Origin: Polyangia bacterium
GTDB lineage: Bacteria > Myxococcota_A > Polyangia > Polyangiales > JAUICN01
Reading direction: 5' to 3'
Length of the DNA: 64,000 bases
NCBI GenBank assembly: GCA_030427835.1
Contig: JAUICN010000003.1
Span: 164,965-228,964 of the forward strand
Every line of letters starts with the position of its first letter. The first letter of the stretch is position 1. Below the pieces are notes generated by a model, which did no database searches, had not been told where the DNA came from, and saw only the letters and a program-made list of their open reading frames with translations. A program made the position numbers and the translations under genes. Shown piece after piece: positions 50,622 to 58,474 of the stretch.

Positions 50622-51986
50622 ATGGCCCGTGTTGTCATCGACGGTTCCCATGGAACGCCCTACCCCTCCGCGGACCCGGATTCTTCCTGGGGCCCAAAGT
50701 GGCACGCCTCCATGGCAAACGCGTACCAACAGGTCACTCAAGACATCGCATCAGGAGAGATTGGTTATTGGGATCTCCCCTCCGACACATCGCTGCGGCA
50801 TGATATCCAGAAATGGTCACCCGCGATCCATGTCGATCATATCGTCGTACTCGGCATCGGCGGCTCTTCCCTGGGCGCCCGAGCCATTACCGAGGCGCTG
50901 GCAAGCGAACACACCTTACCGGCACCCGTGGGGCGCTCACCAAGCATTTGGTTTCTCGACAACTCCGACCCCACTCGACTGGCCCAACTACTTCAAACTC
51001 TCGATCTCACGCGAGCCCTATTTGTGGTGGTATCCAAGTCCGGCAACACCCTGGAAACCCTCACCCAATGGGAAACCGTTCGACAAAGACTTGAGGCCGC
51101 CAATTTGCCCCTGGCCGCCCACGCCCTGGGCATCACCGACCCGGAGAACGGATACCTACGTAAGGTATGCACCCAACACGCCATTCCCACATTTGAGGTC
51201 CCCCCAAACGTGGGTGGGCGCTTCAGCGTGTTGAGCGCGGTCGGTTTGTTGCCGGCACACCTCTGCGGTGTGGATATCGCTGACTTGCAACGGGGTGCCC
51301 AATCCATGCGCCTCCAATGTGAACACCCTCAACTCGAACAAAACCCAGCCGCCCTGCTTGCGGCCCTCCACGTACATCACCACCTCGATTTCCACCGGTG
51401 CATCCACGTGTACATGCCCTACTCCGATTCCCTACGGGCCACCTCGAGCTGGTTCGTTCAATTGTGGGCCGAAAGCCTTGGAAAAATCGCAACTGAAAAC
51501 GGGCAGAAAATTCACAGAGGGCCCACGCCCGTGGCGTCTGTGGGTTCTACCGATCAGCACAGCTTGCTGCAGCTACTCATGGAAGGCCCCGAAGATAAGC
51601 TGGTCACCTTCGTGCAATGCAACCGTCCGCAGAAGCAACTCACCATTGCCCCAAATCAAGGCCCTCTCCAAGGCCTGGTGGGCATGGATCACCACCAAGT
51701 TCTCCTGGCCCAGTTGCAGGGAACCCGGGAAGCTCTCGCCCGATCCAATAGGCCCTCCGTAACCCTCGAAATCGAACAACTGGATGCACAACACCTTGGC
51801 GCGCTGTTGTTTCTCCACATGGCAACCACCTCCTACGCCGCCCAGTTCTACGGAGTTCACGCCTACAACCAGCCCGGGGTGGAACTCGGAAAAACCCTTA
51901 GTTTCGAAACACTTCGCCAAGCCTCCACCCACCCAAGGCCCCCACGGGCATCCCGGCGAAAGTGTCAAATCCACTTGGATTTTTGA
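50622..51986 (+). CDS. pgi: glucose-6-phosphate isomerase
   Basis: A 454-residue SIS-domain isomerase interconverting glucose-6-P and fructose-6-P. Motifs are HIVVLGIGGSSLGARAITEAL, FVVVSKSGNTLETL, NVGGRFSVLSAVGLLPAHL, SSWFVQLWAESLGK, PTPVASVGSTDQHSLLQL and FYGVHAYNQPGVELGK (catalytic Lys). It feeds manC-manB and the glycan genes with sugar phosphate. The ATG lies in the palindrome CCATGG, whose other strand carries a possible start for the transpeptidase gene. The C-terminal tail after LRQASTHP is Arg/Pro-rich. Confidence 0.94.
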   Translation: MARVVIDGSHGTPYPSADPDSSWGPKWHASMANAYQQVTQDIASGEIGYWDLPSDTSLRHDIQKWSPAIHVDHIVVLGIGGSSLGARAITEALASEHTLPAPVGRSPSIWFLDNSDPTRLAQLLQTLDLTRALFVVVSKSGNTLETLTQWETVRQRLEAANLPLAAHALGITDPENGYLRKVCTQHAIPTFEVPPNVGGRFSVLSAVGLLPAHLCGVDIADLQRGAQSMRLQCEHPQLEQNPAALLAALHVHHHLDFHRCIHVYMPYSDSLRATSSWFVQLWAESLGKIATENGQKIHRGPTPVASVGSTDQHSLLQLLMEGPEDKLVTFVQCNRPQKQLTIAPNQGPLQGLVGMDHHQVLLAQLQGTREALARSNRPSVTLEIEQLDAQHLGALLFLHMATTSYAAQFYGVHAYNQPGVELGKTLSFETLRQASTHPRPPRASRRKCQIHLDF

Positions 51987-52017
51987 ACCACCAGCGAACT
52001 CAGGATACACTACGTAG

Positions 52018-52971
52018 GTGACCACACGTGTTCCATCGGAGGACGAGCCCACCACGAGTCCGAGCTCCCTGACCAATACCGGGACGGTCACCCCCCAACG
52101 GCAACCGCTCGTCAAAGCACCCAAGGAGAATCGAGCGTGCCTCATTATCCTCCACGGTGGTGAACTCGGACGAAAAATCTCGCTTCAAAAGCAGGTCACC
52201 CAGATCGGGCGATCCTCCAAGGCGGGGGTATCGTTGGACCACGATAGCGTCTCGCGTCTCCACTGCAAAATCACCCGTTCAGGAACCCGCTACATCCTAC
52301 GGGATCTCGGTTCCACCAATGGCACCATCGTCAATGACGCACTGGTCGACGAGATCACGCTGTCCGACCAGGACCTCATTCGCGTGGGGCGTACCATCCT
52401 AAAATTCATCACCGGAGACAACGTGGAAAGCCAATACCACGAAGAAATCTACCGGCTCATGACCGTGGACGGCCTTACCAATACCTACAATCGGCGGCAC
52501 TTTGAAGAACTTCTGGAACGGGAAATCGCCAGAAGCGAGAGGTATGGCCACCCCTTTTCGCTGATCGCATTGGATCTCGATCACTTCAAGAAGGTCAACG
52601 ATGAATGGGGACACCTGGCCGGAGACACCGTGCTTCGAGACACCTGCGATATCATCACGTCACGGCTCCGTAAAAACGACACCCTAGCGCGCACCGGGGG
52701 GGAGGAGTTTGGCATATTTTTACCAGAATCTACGCTTGACCAGGGCCTGGAAGCTGCCGAAAAACTACGGGAAGCCATCGCAAATACCCCCATCCAAGTG
52801 GAGGATCGCCACATCCAAATCACAGCAAGCTTCGGGGTCGTGAGCTGGAAAAAAGGAATCGGATCCATCCAGGAACTGATGAAACAGGCAGATCAGCAGC
52901 TCTACCTCGCAAAGGATCGCGGCAGAAACCGGGTAGAACCCACTAGACCGCGTCGGAATTTAGATGAGTGA
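52018..52971 (+). CDS. FHA-GGDEF diguanylate cyclase
   Basis: A 317-residue cytoplasmic signalling protein. An FHA domain (about 42-130; TQIGRSSKAGVSL, VSRLHCKI and LRDLGSTNGTIVND) precedes a GGDEF domain (about 145-310) with the intact active motif GGEEF (227-231). The product-inhibition site is RKND (218-221), five residues upstream, as in feedback-controlled cyclases. It makes c-di-GMP from two GTP, presumably gated by binding to a phosphothreonine protein. FHA-GGDEF proteins are typical of Myxococcota. The start is a GTG at 52018. Confidence 0.92.
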   Translation: MTTRVPSEDEPTTSPSSLTNTGTVTPQRQPLVKAPKENRACLIILHGGELGRKISLQKQVTQIGRSSKAGVSLDHDSVSRLHCKITRSGTRYILRDLGSTNGTIVNDALVDEITLSDQDLIRVGRTILKFITGDNVESQYHEEIYRLMTVDGLTNTYNRRHFEELLEREIARSERYGHPFSLIALDLDHFKKVNDEWGHLAGDTVLRDTCDIITSRLRKNDTLARTGGEEFGIFLPESTLDQGLEAAEKLREAIANTPIQVEDRHIQITASFGVVSWKKGIGSIQELMKQADQQLYLAKDRGRNRVEPTRPRRNLDE

Positions 52972-53102
52972 AAGATCGGTGCCCAGCGGAACCTCCAGGG
53001 CGTGACAGTTGACGAGGCAATGCCGAGTATTGGTGAGGAGACTGGAGGGTCATGGTGGTTTTGCTGGGTGCCGAGAGTCGATCAGATAAACTCCGACGCG
53101 GT

Positions 53103-53822
53103 CTAGGGCAACAGGGACTTCAGGCGAAGACGCACAAGATCCGTAAACATCTTGGTGGAGTCCGACAGGGGCGACACCTTAGAATTGTCCTCATGACGCC
53201 AAATCACAGGAACTTCCTTCGTCACGTACCCCAGCTGTTTGGCGAGCAAGAGAATCTCCACATCAAAGGCAAAGCCTTCCAAGGTTTGTTTTGAAAACAG
53301 TTCCTGGGCAGCCTGCCGACGAAACACCTTAAAACCACATTGGGTGTCGTGAAATCCACCCAACAGCGCAGACCGTACAAGAAAGTTAAAGGTTCGGCCC
53401 ATCACCTCGCGAAAGCGTGGTTGACGCACTCGAATGTCGCTGCCGTCCAGCGCCCTTGAACCCACCACCACGTCCACTCCACCGCGCGCATATTCAAGCA
53501 AACGATCCACCTCTTCGATGGGGGTGGAAAGGTCCGCATCCATAAAAAGCAGATAGTCGGCCTTCGCCTCCAACATACCCCGCCGAACCGCAGCGCCCTT
53601 CCCCCGGTTTCGATCCAGCTGCAGCAGACGCACAGTCGGATGTTCCTGCTCCACCCCAGCAACCACACCAGCCGTGCCGTCAGAAGAACCATCGTCCACC
53701 ACCAGGATCTCGTGATCCGGATGGCCTTTCGACAAAAAGCCCAATGTTTCCATGAGCGTTCGATGTATGCGGGTTTCCTCGTTGTATGCGGGAACAACCA
53801 CGGAGAGCGTCGGTGGATTCAT
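53103..53822 (-). CDS. glycosyltransferase family 2, polyprenyl-phosphate glycosyltransferase type
   Basis: A 239-residue GT-A enzyme. The N-terminal LSVVVPAYNEETRIHRTL, EILVVDDGSSDGTA, NRGKGAAVRRGM and the DxD motif in LLFMDADLSTPIEEVDRLLE match the dolichyl-phosphate glucosyl/mannosyltransferase group (Alg5/DPM1-like). DTQCGFKVFRR and GFAFDVEILLLA are further landmarks. It has no membrane helix of its own. Such enzymes load a polyprenyl phosphate with a sugar that a GT-C enzyme then uses, and a GT39-like protein lies 5 kb away. It follows the YfhO-like gene by two bases. The 131 bases before its 3' end hold no supported feature. Confidence 0.9.
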   Translation of the reverse strand: MNPPTLSVVVPAYNEETRIHRTLMETLGFLSKGHPDHEILVVDDGSSDGTAGVVAGVEQEHPTVRLLQLDRNRGKGAAVRRGMLEAKADYLLFMDADLSTPIEEVDRLLEYARGGVDVVVGSRALDGSDIRVRQPRFREVMGRTFNFLVRSALLGGFHDTQCGFKVFRRQAAQELFSKQTLEGFAFDVEILLLAKQLGYVTKEVPVIWRHEDNSKVSPLSDSTKMFTDLVRLRLKSLLP

Positions 53823-53824
53823 GA

Positions 53825-55645
53825 TCAGGGCCGGGGCCTAGCACGATCCCTCTGCCCTGTCCCCGTGCCTCCTTCCACACCCATGGGAAAGGCTCGCAAA
53901 GCGACCCGCCGCCGAAGATAGCGAGAAAGAAACCAGGCACCCACAACCCCCCAAAGCAACAAGGCAAACAATTGGCCACCTACCACCCACCCCAGCCTGC
54001 GGGGCGAGTGTTGAAGGCGCACAACATGTTCCCCCTTCGGTAGTTCCAGGGCCAGCCTACCCCCTGAATCACGGGAAAGTCGTCCAAGCGAACTCGTCCA
54101 GTCGGGATCCCACGTTTGATTGATCACCACCGACCCCGGCGCGGCCATCCGCACACGGAACACAAAACGGTTTCCGGTCCGTTGCTCCATCAACACCCTA
54201 TTGCCCCGCGGCACCCGCACCTGGGATACCGCTCCCGCCCATACCCCAGGGGCGGTTGCGGTGTTCATCCCTGAGTAACAAATCCGGTGCCCAACACCCC
54301 ACCGGGGAAACCGAGCCAACTCCGTGAACCGGGAATCCGGCAAATAGTAATAGGTGGTTGAGTCATGCAACTCAGGCTGGGCCGCAATCCACCAGGCATG
54401 GCGCGGACGGTAGTGGGCAATCATCCCATACCCCACCACCAGCACGACCAACGCCCAAGGGGCAACCCCACGGAAACGAACGTGCGCGCCACAACGCTTT
54501 GCCCACAACACAAGCCATTGCAGCCCCTCCGCGGCTAGCCACGCGACGCCAAAAGCCGCCAGCACCGAGAACCGAGACGGAACCCGTAGGGAAGAAAACG
54601 GTGGGATCCGGTGCAAAAGGGACCAGGGCGCCCACCAGGCAAACGCCCCCATGGCCAAGGCAGAAAAAATCAGCACGCCAACCAGAAGCCAGCCGCGGCG
54701 GCGCCAGGCCGAAACGCACCCAAGCAAACACAACGCCACCCCAAGAGGGCCCACATAGGCCGTGTACTCGGACCATCGGTATTCATGCCCTGGCACCGGA
54801 GTATCTCCAGTACGCACTTGGGTCCAAAGCCCCCAGAACTCCCCAAGGGAGAGCGCATCTGAACCGTGGGTAGGTCGTGGAAAACGCGCCAGGGTGTCCA
54901 ATATCGGCACCCAACGAATCAGGGTCAGCGCACAAACCCCCGCACCCATCACCAGCAAAATTCCCAAAACTCGGGCCAACCCGCGGGAACGGACCTGGGG
55001 ATCCCAAACCCACAACAGCAATAGGTCCACCCCGAAAAATAGAGCAAAAAACGGTATTGGGTAAACCCCTCCCTCCAGGGCACAAAGGGAAACCAACCCC
55101 AAAAAAGCCCAAAAGGCGACGAGCGAGCCATCTTGCAGAGCCCGCCTCCAGAACCACCAAAGCAGCGGCAAGTAGTAGAAAGGGAGAAACGCCATATGCC
55201 CAAGGGAGCCATGCCATACAAAGAAGCCACTTAGGCCCCAAAGCGATGCGCCCAGGGCGGCGCTAGGGCGACCCAACTCACCCGCACGCCTCAACACCAA
55301 ATAAAACCCCCACAGCCCCACCGCAGTGTGGAAGGTCAAAAAGGTCTTCATGGCAAGGGTGACACCCAGGGCAAGGGCCAAGAGAAACCAGGGCGAATAC
55401 ACCTGGGCCTGAGGATCACCAAACAAGGTCACCCCACCGCATTGATAGGGATTCCAGGTTGGAAACTCTCCGTCACGCATCACAGTGGCATAGGCCGCCT
55501 CCCAGTGATGCTGAAACTGCAGCCAATCCCATGGCGCAATCCGATCCCAATCGGACCATGCATCCCACCAGAACAGCACAGATGTCGCTAGGGCAACCCC
55601 CCAGGCACAAGCTGCTTCTCGACCATTCCAGTGCACGGAAACCAT
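53825..55645 (-). CDS. YfhO-like multi-pass membrane protein (GT-C fold)
   Basis: A 606-residue protein with about 11-12 transmembrane helices. The first periplasmic loop has WNPYQCGGVTLFGDPQAQVYSPWF, the pattern of the YfhO family of GT-C-like proteins that glycosylate lipids or teichoic acids in other bacteria. The SSLRVPSRFSVLAAFGVAWLAAEG segment and a C-terminal beta-sandwich stretch (NQTWDPDWTSSLGR and GEHVVRLQHSPRR) before the last helix also fit. It is probably co-transcribed with the polyprenyl-phosphate glycosyltransferase, which may supply its donor. It is divergent from the sulfatase-fold gene. Confidence 0.8.
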   Translation of the reverse strand: MVSVHWNGREAACAWGVALATSVLFWWDAWSDWDRIAPWDWLQFQHHWEAAYATVMRDGEFPTWNPYQCGGVTLFGDPQAQVYSPWFLLALALGVTLAMKTFLTFHTAVGLWGFYLVLRRAGELGRPSAALGASLWGLSGFFVWHGSLGHMAFLPFYYLPLLWWFWRRALQDGSLVAFWAFLGLVSLCALEGGVYPIPFFALFFGVDLLLLWVWDPQVRSRGLARVLGILLVMGAGVCALTLIRWVPILDTLARFPRPTHGSDALSLGEFWGLWTQVRTGDTPVPGHEYRWSEYTAYVGPLGVALCLLGCVSAWRRRGWLLVGVLIFSALAMGAFAWWAPWSLLHRIPPFSSLRVPSRFSVLAAFGVAWLAAEGLQWLVLWAKRCGAHVRFRGVAPWALVVLVVGYGMIAHYRPRHAWWIAAQPELHDSTTYYYLPDSRFTELARFPRWGVGHRICYSGMNTATAPGVWAGAVSQVRVPRGNRVLMEQRTGNRFVFRVRMAAPGSVVINQTWDPDWTSSLGRLSRDSGGRLALELPKGEHVVRLQHSPRRLGWVVGGQLFALLLWGVVGAWFLSRYLRRRVALRAFPMGVEGGTGTGQRDRARPRP

Positions 55646-55780
55646 TCACGCCCATCAAACCACTCCGCCGGCATCAATACAAACCAACGGCATTCCACGG
55701 CGCAACCCACAGCAGGCAATTGACGCAAGACCGTTCGGTGCGTACCAATTGCGGCAACCGAGTTCCCAGCGCTCCCCATC

Positions 55781-58474
55781 ATGCCCGCCCCAAATCCCCC
55801 ATCGTCCAAAAACTTGCACGTCCTCGCAGGTCACCTCACCACGGGCGCACTCCTAGGCATTCTTCTGGCATGCACCGACGGGGTCATCGCCATGGTCCGC
55901 GCATGGGACACCCTTCAACCCACAGGGATCGGAGACCTCACGAAAACCTTTCTGAGTCTCGGCTTTCACCTTACTGCCCTGTATTCACCCGTAATATGTG
56001 TCGTGGCCTGCATCCTCGGCACCGTAGATCTTTCGCTACGGGCCACACCTTGGTTACAGCCAGCTCTCCGGGTACTTCAAAGCAGGGCAGAATGGAAACG
56101 CTCTCGACCCGAGCTATGGGCCACTGGGATGGCGCTCCTCATGTCCTCAGGACTGTGGTGCGTGACCGCGGTTCCAGTGTCAGAACATTTTGCAACCGCC
56201 TACCACAACCCGCAAATGGCGGCCGTCACGCTCACGGTGACATTGGCATCCCTCGCGGTCGCACTTTTTCTGTTCGCCATGATCATCGGCGTACCCCTGC
56301 GATGGTTCACACAGGGGTTTTCCAAGCATGCATCCCTTGCAACCCTTACAGGACTTCTCGCGGTGTTGCTCATCATCGCGACGATCCTCCTTGCCCCAAA
56401 ACTAACTTGGATTGCAGACGCAATCGATTCCATGGCCCTCATCGTCATGCCCATCGCGGTGATTCTTTACCCAATTGGCCCCTGGATCTGGCTCCGCGCG
56501 TTTGCACCACAAACCCACGCGCACTCCCCTCCCAAGCGCCCACACGCCAACAGCAAGGCATGGCTAGGCACTCTGGTGCCCCTGATGTGGGTTGCGGGCA
56601 CATGGCTCGTCTCTGCCAACACCTACGGACCCAACAACCACCTGCGTCACCTGCTCGAGCACCGTGCGGTCGCGGGTCATACCGCCCTACGTCTTCACCT
56701 CACACTCACAGACAAGGACAGGGACGAGTTTTCCTCCTGGTTTGGCGGCGGAGATTGCGATGACTCCAACCCGAACGTGTATCCGGGAGCCCTCGATGCG
56801 CCGGGCGACGGAGTGGATGCCGACTGTTTCGACGGGGACGGCTCAAGGGACGTGGCAGAGCTCTCCACAGGGAACTACGGCACCAGCCCCCTGGCCACCA
56901 AACCCAACATCTTGCTAGTCACCGTGGATGCCCTGCGCAGGGATCATCTCGGTTGCATGGGCCACTCCCGAAAGGTCACCCCCTATCTGGACAGCCTATG
57001 CAACGCCTCCACCCGGTTTCATCAAGTGGTCGCGCCCTCCTCCCGGTCCATTCGCTCCATCCCGGCCATGTTCACCGGCAACTACCCCTCCCAAATCGCC
57101 TACGGCACCGAATACCTCTACCCCGCCCTGCTGGAAGAAAACCGAACCCTTCCAGAGGTACTGCAAGCGCACGGCTACAACACCGGTGTTGTGATGGGCA
57201 CCGATTACTTCACACGGGTACGCGGATTCTTCCAAGGGTTCAAGCACGTGGTGCAGCTACAGAACTACAAGCCCAATCGGCGACGGGCCGTGGATCGCGC
57301 GGTTCAGCTGTTTCAACGAAAAATCAACCCAGACCAACCCTGGTTTCTTTGGGTCCACCTATTCCATGTTCACGAACCCTACCTGTGGGATGGAAAACTC
57401 TCCGCTTTCGGAGACGACGCAGACGGCAAATACGATACCGAACTGCAAATCGCAGATCAGGAGATCCAACGACTCGTAGGCCACGTCAAAACCCACTCCG
57501 ATCCAAATCGCCTGGTGACTGTCATCGCCTCTGATCACGGCGAAGCCTTTGGTGAACATGGCACCTACGGCCACTGTTACACCCTCTACGACGAGGAACT
57601 TCGAGCCACCCTTCTCATTGAAACCCCTGGCGTGGAACCCCGTGACGTGCACGCTCCCGTAGGATTGCAGGACCTCACCCCCACCCTATTGAACCTGGCA
57701 AAACTCCCCATGCCGGCCGCCACCCCCTCACGAAGCCTCGTGCCACTCATGACCGGAGAATCCCAACGGCTATCGCGCGAACATCTCTACGCGGAACTCG
57801 TGCCCGACGGGCTTTTCCCCTACGATCAAAAAGCCGTCTACAAAGACAACCTAAAGCTTATTTGGTGGGTCAAGGACGGAACTCACCGGCTGTTCGATCT
57901 TGCACAGGACCCAAAGGAGCAACGGGATCTGTCGAGGGACTCACCCGGGTTGGCAGAGGAAATGCTGGGTGTACTGCGCGCTTGGACGAGCCAAACCCAC
58001 CGAAGTGAAAACCAGCGTCGCCGATACGTCCAAGCCCACCGGTTGAGCGAGCCGCCTGTTCACATGACCCACCCCCAGGAGTTCGTGTATCCGGGAAAGT
58101 TCACTTTTCTTGGGTTCGATCTTCCGAAAACCACCTATCAACCTGGGGAGCGAATCCCCATGACGTTCTACTACCGTGTGGACAACCACATCGAGAAGGA
58201 TCTGTTCTTCTTCCTTCGTTTCCAGGGGCCCGAAGGCTATCGACTCCCCAGGGACTTTCATGCCTACCACTACCCCCTGCGTGGTCGGTACCGAACCACC
58301 GAGTGGAAACCCGGCGAAATCCTTCGCGATCAAGTAGAACTTATTGTTCCACAACGCATACGAACACCCCTGGATCTCAAGCTTCTCTGGACCGTACTCA
58401 AGCGCCAGCGGTATGATGTGCCCACTTCCACAGGACAACGATCCATCCATCTAGCGGACATTCAAATTCGGTGA
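55781..58474 (+). CDS. membrane-bound sulfatase-fold hydrolase/transferase with MopE-type Ca motif
   Basis: An 897-residue protein. Six or seven transmembrane helices (1-275) are followed by a MopE-like Asp-rich motif (GGDCDDSNPNVYPGALD and GVDADCFDGDG, about 325-355) and a sulfatase/alkaline-phosphatase-fold domain (about 370-690). Metal sites are ILLVTVDALRRDH and VIASDHGEAFGEHG. The nucleophile loop is APSSRSIRSIPAMFTG: there is no Cys for formylglycine, so a Ser probably acts, as in phosphoethanolamine or phosphoglycerol transferases. A C-terminal beta-sandwich (about 770-890) resembles carbohydrate-binding tails. It overlaps the next gene by 4 bases. Confidence 0.85.
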   Translation: MPAPNPPSSKNLHVLAGHLTTGALLGILLACTDGVIAMVRAWDTLQPTGIGDLTKTFLSLGFHLTALYSPVICVVACILGTVDLSLRATPWLQPALRVLQSRAEWKRSRPELWATGMALLMSSGLWCVTAVPVSEHFATAYHNPQMAAVTLTVTLASLAVALFLFAMIIGVPLRWFTQGFSKHASLATLTGLLAVLLIIATILLAPKLTWIADAIDSMALIVMPIAVILYPIGPWIWLRAFAPQTHAHSPPKRPHANSKAWLGTLVPLMWVAGTWLVSANTYGPNNHLRHLLEHRAVAGHTALRLHLTLTDKDRDEFSSWFGGGDCDDSNPNVYPGALDAPGDGVDADCFDGDGSRDVAELSTGNYGTSPLATKPNILLVTVDALRRDHLGCMGHSRKVTPYLDSLCNASTRFHQVVAPSSRSIRSIPAMFTGNYPSQIAYGTEYLYPALLEENRTLPEVLQAHGYNTGVVMGTDYFTRVRGFFQGFKHVVQLQNYKPNRRRAVDRAVQLFQRKINPDQPWFLWVHLFHVHEPYLWDGKLSAFGDDADGKYDTELQIADQEIQRLVGHVKTHSDPNRLVTVIASDHGEAFGEHGTYGHCYTLYDEELRATLLIETPGVEPRDVHAPVGLQDLTPTLLNLAKLPMPAATPSRSLVPLMTGESQRLSREHLYAELVPDGLFPYDQKAVYKDNLKLIWWVKDGTHRLFDLAQDPKEQRDLSRDSPGLAEEMLGVLRAWTSQTHRSENQRRRYVQAHRLSEPPVHMTHPQEFVYPGKFTFLGFDLPKTTYQPGERIPMTFYYRVDNHIEKDLFFFLRFQGPEGYRLPRDFHAYHYPLRGRYRTTEWKPGEILRDQVELIVPQRIRTPLDLKLLWTVLKRQRYDVPTSTGQRSIHLADIQIR

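Noticed and set aside
53052-53294. Small plus-strand frame overlapping the glycosyltransferase tail
   Set aside because: It has no ribosome-binding site and mostly overlaps a confirmed gene on the other strand; the unexplained part is only about 50 bases.
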